Shown here piece by piece: positions 51,713 to 60,904 of a stretch of DNA of 64,000 nucleotides (positions are counted from its first letter, which is position 1; each line of letters begins with the position of its first letter). The notes beneath the pieces were generated by a model. That model ran no database searches and had not been told where the DNA came from. It saw nothing but the letters and a program-made list of their open reading frames with translations. The stretch is from the NCBI RefSeq assembly GCF_014207955.1, contig NZ_JACHLK010000010.1, positions 62,001 through 126,000 on the forward strand, written 5' to 3'. The position numbers and the translations under genes were made by a program. This DNA comes from Acidovorax soli. Lineage in GTDB: Bacteria; Pseudomonadota; Gammaproteobacteria; Burkholderiales; Burkholderiaceae_C.

Positions 51713-53359
51713 TTACTTGCTGGAAAACAGGTTGATGCGGAAGACCTTGATGGCGACCACGATGGGCAGCAGGATCACGCTGACCAGCGCCGCCCCATAG
51801 GCCGAGGCCAGGCCCAGCCGCCCGCCATCGACCTGGCGGAAGATGGCGATGGGCATGGTCTCCAGGCCGCCGGTGTAGACCACCACCGAAGCCGAGAGCT
51901 CGGAGATGGTGGTCACCCACATCAGGATGGCGGCCGAGATCAGCGAGGCCTTCATGGCCGGCAGGATGACCTTGAAAAAGGTCATGAAGGGCGACACCCC
52001 GAGGCTGATGGAGGCCTCCTCGATCGAGTCCGGAATGTTGAACAGCGTGGACGATGCATTGCGCACCGCAAAGGGCAGCCGGCGCACCGTGTAGGCCAGC
52101 ACCATGATGCCCGAGCTGCCCGCCAGGATGAGCCAGCCGGTGTTGAAGGTCTGCACCAGCGCAATGCCCAGCACCGTGCCCGAGATGGTGAGCGGCAGCA
52201 CCACGATGTAGTCGAGCGCCTGGGTGAAGGTGTTGCGCTTCTTGATGGTCAGGTAGCTCACCAGCAGCGCGAAGGACACCCCTGCCAGCGTGGCGATGGA
52301 CGAGAACTTGATGGAGTTGATGATGGGCTCGGGTGCGCCCTGCAGCGCGCGCTGCAGGCTGCCCAGCGACCAGCTGCCCCAGCGCATCACGGGGCCGCTG
52401 GTCTCGGTGAAGGCGCCCACGAACACGATCAGCAGCGGCAGCATGGAGGCCAGGATGACCAGGCCCACGGCGACGGTGAACAGCAGCGCCGCGCCCGAGC
52501 GCACGCGCACCGGCGCCGGTGCGCGGCCCTGGGTCATGGTGTACATCTTGCGCTCCACCACGCGCTTCTGGAAGAACAGCACGATGGCCACGATGGCGAT
52601 GGACACCACCGACATGGCGCTCTGCAGTGCGGGGCTGCCGCCCATCTCGCTCACGAAGGTGTTGTAGGTCATCACCGACAGCAGCGGCACGCGGCTGCCC
52701 AGCAGCATGGACAGCGCGAAGTTGCCCACCACCAGGGTGAACACCACCAGCGCGTTGACCAGCACGGCGGGCAGCATCACCGGCACCAGCACGCGCATCT
52801 TGGTCACCAAGGGCGAGGTGCCCAGGCTCAGGCCCGCTTCTTCGAGCGCGCCGTCGAAGCCGCGCAGCGCGGCCAGCACGCCCAGGTAGATGTAGGTGTA
52901 GTACACCAGCGTCATCGAGAAGACCATGCCCGTCCAGCCGTAGAACGAGGGCAGCTCGATCCCCAGGTCGGCGAAGAAGTTGGTGAGCAGGCCGTTGTTG
53001 CCCAGGATCAGCAGCCAGGACTGGCCGACGATGATCTCGGGGATCACGATGGTCATGATAGGCAGCACGGCCACCAGGTTCTTGAGCGGGAACTCGTAGC
53101 GCGCCACCATGTAGGCGAACGGTACGCCCACCAGCACGGTGCAGGCGGTGACGGAAAAGCCCAGCACCAGCGTGTTCCTGAAGGCCTGCAGGTACTGGCT
53201 GTCGCGGGCCAGCGTGGCGAAGGCGGCCAGCGAGTAGCCGCCGCCGTCGTCCACCACACTGTTGCCGAACAGCACCGCCAGCGGGTACAGCACGAAGAAG
53301 GAGAGCAGGACCAGGCTGACCAGCGTCAGCACGCCCCAGGGCCACCAGTTGATTTTCAT
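51713..53359 (-). CDS. ABC importer permease, two fused permease domains
   Basis: A 548-residue FbpB-type permease with two tandem membrane domains, each with about six helices and an EAA loop (LEEAGLSLGTSPLVTKMRVL near 190; IEEASISLGVSPFMTFFKVI near 440). One polypeptide replaces the usual dimer. The start MKINWWPWG at 53359 fits a short cytoplasmic N-terminus before the first helix. It lies 25 bp after the ATPase gene and 35 bp before the receptor gene. Confidence 0.92.
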   Translation of the reverse strand: MKINWWPWGVLTLVSLVLLSFFVLYPLAVLFGNSVVDDGGGYSLAAFATLARDSQYLQAFRNTLVLGFSVTACTVLVGVPFAYMVARYEFPLKNLVAVLPIMTIVIPEIIVGQSWLLILGNNGLLTNFFADLGIELPSFYGWTGMVFSMTLVYYTYIYLGVLAALRGFDGALEEAGLSLGTSPLVTKMRVLVPVMLPAVLVNALVVFTLVVGNFALSMLLGSRVPLLSVMTYNTFVSEMGGSPALQSAMSVVSIAIVAIVLFFQKRVVERKMYTMTQGRAPAPVRVRSGAALLFTVAVGLVILASMLPLLIVFVGAFTETSGPVMRWGSWSLGSLQRALQGAPEPIINSIKFSSIATLAGVSFALLVSYLTIKKRNTFTQALDYIVVLPLTISGTVLGIALVQTFNTGWLILAGSSGIMVLAYTVRRLPFAVRNASSTLFNIPDSIEEASISLGVSPFMTFFKVILPAMKASLISAAILMWVTTISELSASVVVYTGGLETMPIAIFRQVDGGRLGLASAYGAALVSVILLPIVVAIKVFRINLFSSK

Positions 53360-53384
53360 GGCTTGCTTTCGGTGGATGCGGGGC

Positions 53385-54473
53385 TCACGCGCCCACCACG
53401 CGGCTGTCGGCGGGCACCAGCACCTGCACGGCATCGCCGGCCTGGAAGTCGGCCACGGTGTTGCCGGCATGCAGCTCGACGCGGATCTCGGGGCCGCCCT
53501 GCAGCGCGATGCGGTAGGCCGTCTTGAAGCCCAGGTACTGGCGGCGCAGCACCTGGCCGTGCAGGGCATTGGGCACATGCGGGGCCGGGGCCATGAGCGA
53601 CAGGTCCTCGGGCCGGGCGATGAGCACGCTGTCGCCGGCAAGCTGCGGGCTGCCCTGCACGCCGTCGAGCTCCTGGCCTGCCAGCTGGTAGCGCACATGG
53701 GCGGCCGTGCCGGCGGCGCTGCTGCCCTCGTCCATGCGCCGGGCCGCCACGGGGATCACGTTGGCCGAGCCGATGAAGTCGGCCACGTAGGCATTCACCG
53801 GCGTGCCGTAGAGCTCCTCGGGCGTGCCCAGTTGCGCGATGGAGCCGCGGTCCATGATGGCGATGCGGTCGGACATGGCCAGGGCTTCCTCCTGGTCGTG
53901 GGTGACGAAGACGGTGGTGATGCCGGCCTCGCGCACCAGGTCCAGGATCACATCGCGCATCTGCAGGCGCATCTTGGCGTCCAGGTTGGACAGGGGCTCG
54001 TCCATCAGCAGCACGCGCGGGCGTATCACCAGGGCGCGGGCCAGGGCCACGCGCTGGCGCTGGCCACCGCTCATCTGCGCGGGGTAGCGCTCGGCCAGGG
54101 CCGACAGGCCCACCTTCTCCAGCGCTTCGCCCACGCGGCGCGCGATCTCGGGCCTGGCCACCTTGCGCGCGCGCAGGCCGTAGGCCACGTTGTCGAAGGC
54201 CGACTTGTCGGGGAACAGCGCGTAGTCCTGGAACACCATGCCGATGTCGCGGTGGTGGGTGGAGACGCGGGTCACGTCGTCCTGGTCGAACAGCAGGCGC
54301 CCGCCATCGGGTTCGTAGAAGCCTGCAATGCAGCGCAGCAGCGTGGTCTTGCCGCAGCCGCTGGGGCCCAGCAGGGTGTAGAAGGCACCGTCGGGGATGT
54401 GCAGGGAGAGGTTTTGCAGCACGGTCTGGCCGCTGAACTGCTTGACGATGCCGTCGATGGTGATGGATGCCAT
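53385..54473 (-). CDS. ABC importer ATPase with C-terminal TOBE domain
   Basis: A 362-residue ATPase of the PotA/FbpC/UgpC group. Walker A GPSGCGKTT, Q-loop FQDYALFPDKSAFDN, signature MSGGQRQRVALARAL, Walker B VLLMDEPLSNLD and switch His in VTHDQEEALAM are intact. The C-terminal 110 residues are a TOBE-like regulatory domain. It is the first gene of the importer operon, divergent from the LysR gene at 54717, and the gap between them contains a LysR-like palindrome. Confidence 0.93.
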   Translation of the reverse strand: MASITIDGIVKQFSGQTVLQNLSLHIPDGAFYTLLGPSGCGKTTLLRCIAGFYEPDGGRLLFDQDDVTRVSTHHRDIGMVFQDYALFPDKSAFDNVAYGLRARKVARPEIARRVGEALEKVGLSALAERYPAQMSGGQRQRVALARALVIRPRVLLMDEPLSNLDAKMRLQMRDVILDLVREAGITTVFVTHDQEEALAMSDRIAIMDRGSIAQLGTPEELYGTPVNAYVADFIGSANVIPVAARRMDEGSSAAGTAAHVRYQLAGQELDGVQGSPQLAGDSVLIARPEDLSLMAPAPHVPNALHGQVLRRQYLGFKTAYRIALQGGPEIRVELHAGNTVADFQAGDAVQVLVPADSRVVGA

Positions 54474-54562
54474 GGCGTGTGGGGGAGGGGCGGTGACCGC
54501 TGGTGGGCCATGATAGGGAGCGGGGTGCCGCAGCCACCAGCGGTTTTTTATGGGGTATGCGG

Positions 54563-54575
54563 TTAGTTTTTCTAA
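54563..54575. promoter_or_regulatory. LysR-type palindrome between the ABC importer and lysR genes
   Basis: TTAGTTTTTCTAA is a perfect 4-bp-arm palindrome fitting the LysR T-N11-A operator rule. It sits in an AT-rich patch of the 243-bp divergent gap, 90 bp before the importer ATPase start and 142 bp before the LysR start. The adjacent GcvA-like regulator is the likely binder. Confidence 0.5.
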
Positions 54576-54716
54576 TGGGGTCCTCCCCTAAGATGCAAGA
54601 GATTGTTTTTTCTCCTGCGTTGAAAGCCGCCCCGCTGCCCATGCCCCGCCTTGTCGTTCGCCAGATGGTTTTGCGCATGCGCCGCACGGCGCCCGGGCAG
54701 GGCTGAGGGCGGCCGC

Positions 54717-55613
54717 ATGGCGACGCGCGTGCTCCCGCCGCTCAAGGCCCTGCGTGCCTTCGAGGCGGCTGCGCGCCATGCCAACTTCACCGCGGCGGCC
54801 GAGGAGCTGAGCATCACCCACAGCGCGGTGAGCCAGCAGATACGCATCCTCGAGGACTACCTGGGCCAGCCGCTGTTCACGCGCGAGGCGCGCGGCGTGG
54901 TGCTGCTGCCCCATGCGCGCGAGTACTTCGCCGAGGTGCAGGCCAGCCTGGACCGCATTGCTGCGGCCACCAGCGCCGTCAAGTCGCCGGGGGCCCGGCG
55001 CACGCTGCGCGTGTGCACCTCGCCCTCGCTGGCCATGAAGTGGCTGATACCGCGGCTTGGCGGCTTCCAGGCCCTGGTGCCGGGGGTGGATGTGCAGCTG
55101 TCCACCATGGGGCGCCAGTTCATCGAGCGTGCCGACGCCAGCAACGACGTGGTGATACAGCGCATGCCCATGCAGCGGCCCGAGCACACCTGTGTGCGCG
55201 TGCTCGACGACTACCTGCTGCCCGTGGCCTCGCCGCGCTTCATCCAGAACAACCGCCTGCACACCGTGGCCGACTGCCTGGGCCACCCGCTGCTGCAGGT
55301 CAGTGGTGGCATGGACGCGTGGCCGCAGTGGTTCGGCCTGGCCGGGCTGCAGGTGCCGGCGCAGCTGCCGGGCCCGGTGTTCGACCACCAGTTCCTGTGC
55401 ATGCAGGCGGCCATGAACGACCTGGGCATTGCCCTGGTGCCCTGGTGCCTGCTGCAGGAGGATGTGCACGCCGACCGGCTGCGCCCGCTGTTCGCGCGCC
55501 CGCGCCTGCAGGGCCCGGGCGTGTATGCCCAGTACCGCACGGACAGCCCGCTGGCCGCCCTGGCGCGCCAGTTCATCGACTGGCTGGGTCTGCAGGGCCA
55601 TGCAGGTGCGTGA
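54717..55613 (+). CDS. LysR-family regulator (GcvA-like)
   Basis: A 298-residue LysR protein. The N-terminal helix-turn-helix (LKALRAFEAAARHANFTAAA; ITHSAVSQQIRILEDYLG) and the opening PPLKALRAFEAAAR mark the GcvA group, and a co-inducer domain follows. The ATG at 54717 is preferred over a TTG at 54651, which would add a Cys/Arg-rich extension. It is divergent from the three-gene ABC importer and probably controls it. serB follows by 42 bp and could be read from the same promoter. Confidence 0.9.
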   Translation: MATRVLPPLKALRAFEAAARHANFTAAAEELSITHSAVSQQIRILEDYLGQPLFTREARGVVLLPHAREYFAEVQASLDRIAAATSAVKSPGARRTLRVCTSPSLAMKWLIPRLGGFQALVPGVDVQLSTMGRQFIERADASNDVVIQRMPMQRPEHTCVRVLDDYLLPVASPRFIQNNRLHTVADCLGHPLLQVSGGMDAWPQWFGLAGLQVPAQLPGPVFDHQFLCMQAAMNDLGIALVPWCLLQEDVHADRLRPLFARPRLQGPGVYAQYRTDSPLAALARQFIDWLGLQGHAGA

Positions 55614-55654
55614 CCCCGTGGTCGTTTTCCCCGCATTTCTGGAGACCTGAGCCC

Positions 55655-56359
55655 ATGCTTGATTTTTCCCCCGGCCTGCAGGTGCGCGGGCTGGCGCTGC
55701 CCCGGCGCCTGTCCGACTACCGCCTGATCGCGTTCGACATGGACTCCACGCTGATCGCCATCGAAACCGTGGACGAGCTGGCCGATCTGGCCGGCTGCCG
55801 TGCGGCCGTGGAGGCGATCACCGAGGCGGCGATGCGGGGCGAGATCAGCGACTACAAGGAGAGCCTGCGCCAGCGTGTGGCCCTGCTCGCGGGCCTGCCC
55901 GAAGCGGCGCTCGATGAGGTGTACGAGCACCGGCTGCGCCTGAACCCGGGTGTGCAGGAACTCATCGGTGCCTGCAAGGCGGCCGGGCTGCGTTGCATCC
56001 TGGTGACCGGTGGCTTCACCTGTTTTACCGACCGGCTGCAGGCGCGCCTGGGCCTGGACGAGGTGCGCGCCAACGTGCTGGAGGTGGTGCAGGGCCGCGT
56101 CACGGGCCGCCTGCTGCCCCAGCCCTGGGGCGACATCGTCGATGGCGAGGAGAAGAAATGCAAGCTGCTCGCGGTGTGTGCCGAGATGGGCATTGCGCCC
56201 GCGCAGGCCATCGCCATGGGCGATGGCGCCAACGACCTGCCCATGATGGGCGCGGCCGGCCTGGCCGTGGCCTACCGGGCCAAGCCCGTGGTGCGCGCGC
56301 AGGCCCATGTGGCAATCAACGAAGGCGGGCTCGACCGCCTGCTCGAAGTGCTGGGCTGA
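55655..56359 (+). CDS. serB: phosphoserine phosphatase
   Basis: A 234-residue HAD phosphatase, the last step of serine synthesis. FDMDSTLIAIETVDELA gives the nucleophile Asp28 and the Asp30 acid/base, and Glu near 37 contacts serine. ILVTGGFTCF (motif II), KKCKLLA (motif III Lys) and MGDGANDLPM (motif IV) are intact. It has no ACT domain, as usual in Betaproteobacteria. The ribosome site is GGAGA. It lies directly behind the LysR gene and ends 31 bp before the convergent gene at 56391. Confidence 0.93.
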   Translation: MLDFSPGLQVRGLALPRRLSDYRLIAFDMDSTLIAIETVDELADLAGCRAAVEAITEAAMRGEISDYKESLRQRVALLAGLPEAALDEVYEHRLRLNPGVQELIGACKAAGLRCILVTGGFTCFTDRLQARLGLDEVRANVLEVVQGRVTGRLLPQPWGDIVDGEEKKCKLLAVCAEMGIAPAQAIAMGDGANDLPMMGAAGLAVAYRAKPVVRAQAHVAINEGGLDRLLEVLG

Positions 56360-56390
56360 AGCCCGGCCCGCAAGCGCTTTGAACAGGCGC

Positions 56391-56864
56391 TTACAGCGCC
56401 GTGCCTGCGCCGGCCCTGTGGGCCACCACCAGGGCCACTTCCACCAAAGGCGTGGCCACGGCGCCCGTGGCGCCGGGCAGGGGCCGCACCGGCGCATGGG
56501 CATGCACGGCCGGTGGTACCACCTGGGGGCGGGGCAGGCCGCCGGCCATCCAGCCGCTCAGCATGCGCCTGGCGTCTGCCATGTGCACGGGCTCGCGCAC
56601 GAACAGCTCGCACGAGAGCACGCGGTGCCGGTGGCTGCCGGCCTCGCGCAGCAGGCGGTCGGCGGCGGCCAGCACCTGGGCCAGGGTGTGCTCCAGGTCC
56701 TGGGCGGGCGGCGGGAGGGCGGCGGTGCCCAGGCCTGCGATGCGCAGGCACAGCGAGTTGGCCGCGTGCCGCACGCCCACGCGCAAGCGCACCGCCACGC
56801 GCGGTGCGGCGGCCCTGGCCGGTGTGGCGGCGGGCGGGGCGGTGGTGCTGCCATCGGTAGCCAT
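56391..56864 (-). CDS. divergent RidA-like protein
   Basis: A 157-residue protein resembling the RidA/YjgF fold: DLEHTLAQVLAAADRLLREAG then RHRVLSCELFVREPVHMADA and the terminal LVEVALVVAH correspond to the family's helix-strand-strand order. The Arg that RidA needs to bind the imine/enamine carboxylate is not found at its usual place (PPAVHAHAPVRPLPG). It may therefore bind other ligands or be non-catalytic. An Ala/Pro-rich stretch of about 25 residues precedes the domain. It lies 34 bp after the MFS gene on the same strand. Confidence 0.6.
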   Translation of the reverse strand: MATDGSTTAPPAATPARAAAPRVAVRLRVGVRHAANSLCLRIAGLGTAALPPPAQDLEHTLAQVLAAADRLLREAGSHRHRVLSCELFVREPVHMADARRMLSGWMAGGLPRPQVVPPAVHAHAPVRPLPGATGAVATPLVEVALVVAHRAGAGTAL

Positions 56865-56898
56865 GGGGGTGTGACTCCGGTGCGGCGTCGGGGTTCCG

Positions 56899-58149
56899 TC
56901 AATCCACGGCGCCCAGGCGCCGGGCACTGGCGGCCACACCCGCGAGCAGCGCCACCAGCACCAGCATGGCGGCCACCAGGCTGGTGCCGTGGGCGACGAA
57001 GCCGATCAGCGCCGGGCCCATGAGCACCCCGGCGTAGCCCATGGTGGCGATGGCCGGCACCGCCAGGCTTTCCGGCATGGCGCGCTGCCGGCCTGCCAGG
57101 GAGAACAGCACGGGCACGATGTTCGAGCAGCCCAGGCCCACCAGGGCGTAGCCGGGCAGGGCCAGCGGCCAATGGGGCGCCAGCGTGGCCAGCGCCAGGC
57201 CGGCGGCCGCCAGTGCGGCCCCTGCGAGCACGGCGCGCCGTGGGCCGACGCGCTGCACCCAGCGGTCGCCCGCAAGGCGCCCCCCGGTCATGGCCGTGGC
57301 GAAGACCGCATAGCCCAGGCCGGCGCGCTCGGCGGGCAGGCCCTGCACCTGGGAGAGGAACACGGCGCTCCAGTCCAGCATGGCGCCTTCGGTCAGAAAG
57401 AGGATGAAACACAGTGCGCCGATGAACAGCACCACGCCCGTGGGGCGCGCGAAGGCCGGGCCCCTGGGTGCGCTGCCTTGTACGCTGCCCCGGGCCAGAA
57501 AATGCGGCCCGGCTGCCGCCAGCAGCGCCAGCACCAAGGCCGCCACGGCACTGGTGGCCTGCCACAGCGATGCACCGAGCACGCTCAGCAGCGCGGTCAT
57601 GCCGCCGGCCCCCGCCACACCGCCCAGGCTGAACAGGCCATGGAAGCCCGACATCATGGGCCGGCCGCAGGCCCGCTCCACCAGAACGGCCTGGATGTTG
57701 CCCGCACAGCCCAGCCCACCGATGCCGGCGCCAAACAGGAACAGTGCCACCCCCAGCCAGGGCGCGCTGGGCACCAGGGCCAGCAGCGGCAGCGCCAGGC
57801 TGGCCAGCAGGGCGGATGCCACCAGCACGGGGCGGCAGCCCCAGCGCGCACTGAACGCGCCCGCCAGCGGCATGGAGACGATGGAGCCGGCGCCCATGCA
57901 CAGCAGCAGCAGGCCCAGCGTGGCCTCGCCGATGGACAGGCGGGCCTGGGTGAACGGCACCAGCGGCGCCCACGCGGCCATGGCCAGGCCGCTGATGAAG
58001 AAGGCCACGCGCGTGGCATGCGCCGCCGCCTGGCCGGTGGCCGAGGCAGGGGGCGCCGATGGGGGCGGGCATTCCCGAGAGGGGCGCGGCCCTGCCAGGT
58101 CGACGGCCCGGCACACAATGAGCAAATCTAACCAGTTGTGACCTTGCAT
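56899..58149 (-). CDS. MFS transporter
   Basis: A 416-residue transporter with about 12 membrane helices after a hydrophilic N-terminus of about 45 residues. MPLAGAFSARWGCRP follows helix 2 (the family's GxxxDRxGRR region, degenerate), and FLFGAGIGGLGCAGNIQAV is a typical helix. It resembles the YbjJ-like subgroup. The ATG at 58149 is chosen over a GTG at 58167. It is divergent from the LysR gene at 58207 and is probably controlled by it. Confidence 0.85.
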   Translation of the reverse strand: MQGHNWLDLLIVCRAVDLAGPRPSRECPPPSAPPASATGQAAAHATRVAFFISGLAMAAWAPLVPFTQARLSIGEATLGLLLLCMGAGSIVSMPLAGAFSARWGCRPVLVASALLASLALPLLALVPSAPWLGVALFLFGAGIGGLGCAGNIQAVLVERACGRPMMSGFHGLFSLGGVAGAGGMTALLSVLGASLWQATSAVAALVLALLAAAGPHFLARGSVQGSAPRGPAFARPTGVVLFIGALCFILFLTEGAMLDWSAVFLSQVQGLPAERAGLGYAVFATAMTGGRLAGDRWVQRVGPRRAVLAGAALAAAGLALATLAPHWPLALPGYALVGLGCSNIVPVLFSLAGRQRAMPESLAVPAIATMGYAGVLMGPALIGFVAHGTSLVAAMLVLVALLAGVAASARRLGAVD

Positions 58150-58206
58150 GGAACCGATGCTACGCACTGGCAGTGCCGGTGACTATCGATAATAATTTGC
58201 ACACCC

Positions 58207-59157
58207 ATGAAATCAGCTCATGCCAAATCGGGATCCACCGCCATCGGCGGGCCGCGCCGCCTGCCGCCGCTGAACATGCTGCGCGCCTTCGAGGCGGCGG
58301 GCCGCCTGCTCAGCGTGACGCAGGCCGCGCGCGAACTCAGCGTGACGCAAAGCGCCGTCAGCCACCAGATCAAGGCGCTGGAGGAGTGGCTGGGTGTGGC
58401 CCTGGTGCAGCGCGAGGGGCGGGGCCTGGCGCTCACGCCGCCGGGGGCGGCCTACCTGCCGGGGCTGAGCAGTGCGCTGGACCTGATGGCCCAGGCCACC
58501 GCGGGCATCGAGCGGCCCACACGGCGCAACACCCTGGCGGTGAATGCCACCTCCACCTTCGCCACGCAGTGGCTGATCCCGCGCCTGGCAGCCTTTTGCG
58601 CACAGATGCCGGGGTTGGACGTGCAGCTCGTCACCACCGTGGGCCACCTCGATTTCGAACCGGCAGACTACGACGTCTCCATCCGCTGCTTTGCCGATGG
58701 CGAGCTGGCCCTGCTGCAGCAGCGCACGCCTTGGCGCGGCATCAGCGCCGGCATCTTTCTGCCCGATGTGCTCACGCCCGTGTGCAGCCCCGCGCTGCTG
58801 GCGGGCGGCAAGGCAGTGCACCAGCCCGGCGACCTGGCGCGCCACACGCTGCTGCACAGCCGTTCCACCCCGCTGGTGTGGCAGCAGTGGCTGCAGGAGG
58901 CGGGCATGGAGGGCATCGAGCCCGCGGGCGACCTGGTGTTCGACCATGCCCATCTGAGCGTGCAGGCCGCCATCCAGGGCCTGGGCGTGGCGCTGGGCAA
59001 CCCGCGTTTCCTGGGCGAGGCGCTGGCCAGTGGGCTGCTGGCCATGCCCTTCCCGGGGCTGCTCTCGGGCGACAAGAAGTACTACTGGATGCTCTCGCCG
59101 CGCGCCGCGCAGGATGCTGCTTCGCGGGCTTTTTGCGAATGGCTCAACGCCGCCTGA
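58207..59157 (+). CDS. LysR-family regulator (GcvA-like)
   Basis: A 316-residue LysR protein of the GcvA type; LPPLNMLRAFEAAGRLLSVT and the QSAVSHQIKALEEWLG recognition helix are visible, with a co-inducer domain (NATSTFATQWLIPRLAAFC; LFDHAHLSVQAA-type segment). It is the second GcvA-like regulator within 3.5 kb. It is divergent from the MFS gene, which is its probable target. The 57-bp gap is AT-richer near 58180-58200, where promoters may overlap. Confidence 0.9.
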   Translation: MKSAHAKSGSTAIGGPRRLPPLNMLRAFEAAGRLLSVTQAARELSVTQSAVSHQIKALEEWLGVALVQREGRGLALTPPGAAYLPGLSSALDLMAQATAGIERPTRRNTLAVNATSTFATQWLIPRLAAFCAQMPGLDVQLVTTVGHLDFEPADYDVSIRCFADGELALLQQRTPWRGISAGIFLPDVLTPVCSPALLAGGKAVHQPGDLARHTLLHSRSTPLVWQQWLQEAGMEGIEPAGDLVFDHAHLSVQAAIQGLGVALGNPRFLGEALASGLLAMPFPGLLSGDKKYYWMLSPRAAQDAASRAFCEWLNAA

Positions 59158-59167
59158 GTCGTGGGGC

Positions 59168-59884
59168 TCAGCGGCCAGGCCGCTGGCGGGCGAGGTGGTT
59201 TTGCACAAAGTACGCCGCGGCCGTGAGCAGCATCCACACGATCAGCACATCCCAGAATGCCATCACCAGCCATAGCGGCGCCAGCAGTGGGCCCGCGAGC
59301 GGGATGACGTAGAGCGCCAACCGGTGCGTCCAGAAGCCTGGGGCCGCCATGCAGGGCGAGGAGAAGGGGTCGAACGTGCCGGGTGAGCAACCCAGTGCGC
59401 CCAGCACCTCCCGGGCCACCTGGTTGCCCAGGATGGGTGTGCCAAAGGCGATGCAGAACCCGGCGAGCCCGAGGAGCAGTCCCCAGAAGCCCGCACGTGC
59501 CGCCCATCGGGCCACGTCGGCGCTGGTGACGCCAGGGTGGGCGGGCGGGCTGCTGCCCGGCGCCGCCGCTGCGGCGCTGGCAGCGTTGCGTTCAGCGCTG
59601 CGCAGTGCCACCAGGGCCAGAATCCACACGGCGATCAGCGCCCAGAAGTTGCGCAGCAGCACGAAGGGGTAGTCGGCCACGCCGCCGGCCGTGAGGAAGG
59701 GGACAAGGCGCATACCCAGCACATTGCCCACCCAGGAGCAACTGCGCAGCGCGGGGTCGGCGTGCGGCTGGCATTGCAGCAGCTCCAGTGCGTGCTCGGC
59801 CACCACGCCGCCCACGATGGCAAAACCCAGGCAAAAGAGGATCAGCCCCCATTGGAGGACCTTGAAGAGATGCTTGTAAGACAA
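59168..59884 (-). CDS. integral membrane protein of unknown function
   Basis: A 238-residue protein with about six predicted membrane helices (WGLILFCLGFAIVGGVVA first) and Cys-rich loops (LLQCQPHADPALRSC; GALGCSPGTF; SPC). Four Cys fall in predicted periplasmic loops and could form disulfides. Translation appears to begin at TTG, since no ATG precedes the first helix. The Ala/Pro linker near 105-115 divides two similar halves of three helices. The family is not recognised. Confidence 0.6.
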   Translation of the reverse strand: MSYKHLFKVLQWGLILFCLGFAIVGGVVAEHALELLQCQPHADPALRSCSWVGNVLGMRLVPFLTAGGVADYPFVLLRNFWALIAVWILALVALRSAERNAASAAAAAPGSSPPAHPGVTSADVARWAARAGFWGLLLGLAGFCIAFGTPILGNQVAREVLGALGCSPGTFDPFSSPCMAAPGFWTHRLALYVIPLAGPLLAPLWLVMAFWDVLIVWMLLTAAAYFVQNHLARQRPGR

Positions 59885-59977
59885 GGAGCGGGCCCTCCCC
59901 AGGTAGTGTGCAGGTGCCGCGTTCGCGGTCGTTCGGTATGTATGCCTGCGAGTGTGCCCGAGCGCTGGAGGCGAGGG

Positions 59978-60889
59978 CTACATCACCAGCGCCCGCCCCA
60001 GCATCACGCACCAGTCCCAGGGATTGAGCCGGGGGCGCGTGTGCAGGCTGGCGCCCTTCAAGGCCAGCACCTTGTCCAGGATGCGCAGGCCGCCCTGCAC
60101 CACCAGGCGCAGCTCCCAGCCGGCGCGGCCGGGCAGGCGGTGCACCAGCGGGGCGCCGCGCAGCATGCTGGCGCGGGCCCAGGCGGCCAGGTCGAGGATG
60201 AGGCGGGCATTCTGCGGGTTGCTGCGCAATTCCAGCAGCTCGGCCTGGCAGGCGCCATGGGTGGCGCAGTCTTCGCGCGGCAGGTAGTGGCGCCCGCGCG
60301 GGATGTCCACGCTCAGGTCCTGCCAGAAGTTGGCCAACTGCAAGGCGGTGCAGATGTCGTCGCTCTGTGCCAGGGCCTCGTCGCCGTCCACACCGTACAG
60401 GTGCAGCAGCAGCCGGCCCACGGGGTTGGCCGAGCGGCGGCAGTAGTCCAGCAGCTCGGTGCGGTCGGCGTAGCCTTCGGCATCGCGCGTCTTCTCCACG
60501 TCCTGGGCGAAGGCGCTGAGCAGGTCGGCCAGCAGGGGCACGGGCAGGCGGTGGCTCACGAGCACGGCCTGCAGCGGCACGAACACATCGGCCCAGCGCG
60601 CTGAGGGCGCGCGGCCCTGGGCAACGGCATGCAGGTCGGCGTCGAAGGCGGCCAGGTCGGCCAGGCGCTGGGCGGGTGTGGCATCGCCCTCGTCGGCGAT
60701 GTCGTCGGCCGTGCGTGCGAAGGCATAGATGGCTGCGATCACCGGGCGCAGGTGCGGCGGGCACAGCAGCGAGGCGACCGGGAAGTTCTCGTAGTGCGTG
60801 ACCGGCGGGGCCAGTGCGGGCGCGCCCTGCGAGGCGGGGGCGGCCGGGGGCGCGGGGGCGGCGGTCGAAGAGGGCGGGTTAGGGTTCAC
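59978..60889 (-). CDS. hpnC: hydroxysqualene synthase HpnC
   Basis: A 303-residue squalene/phytoene synthase-family enzyme that converts presqualene diphosphate to hydroxysqualene. The Asp-rich motifs TADDIADEGD (near 60) and NFWQDLSVDIPRGR (near 188-201) are present, along with HYENFPVASLLCPPHLRP, typical of HpnC. Translation starts at GTG after an Ala/Pro-rich stretch; no in-frame ATG is available before the conserved region. hpnC is separated from hpnD/hpnE by about 25 kb. It is divergent from the RND operon and shares the 161-bp gap containing that operon's promoter. Confidence 0.9.
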   Translation of the reverse strand: MNPNPPSSTAAPAPPAAPASQGAPALAPPVTHYENFPVASLLCPPHLRPVIAAIYAFARTADDIADEGDATPAQRLADLAAFDADLHAVAQGRAPSARWADVFVPLQAVLVSHRLPVPLLADLLSAFAQDVEKTRDAEGYADRTELLDYCRRSANPVGRLLLHLYGVDGDEALAQSDDICTALQLANFWQDLSVDIPRGRHYLPREDCATHGACQAELLELRSNPQNARLILDLAAWARASMLRGAPLVHRLPGRAGWELRLVVQGGLRILDKVLALKGASLHTRPRLNPWDWCVMLGRALVM

Positions 60890-60904
60890 GGCCGTGATTG
60901 TCGC

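Noticed and set aside
56372..56392. AAGCGC/GCGCTT hairpin after serB as a terminator
   Set aside because: The stem is only 6 bp without a T-run and overlaps the stop of the convergent gene; it resembles a repeat remnant.
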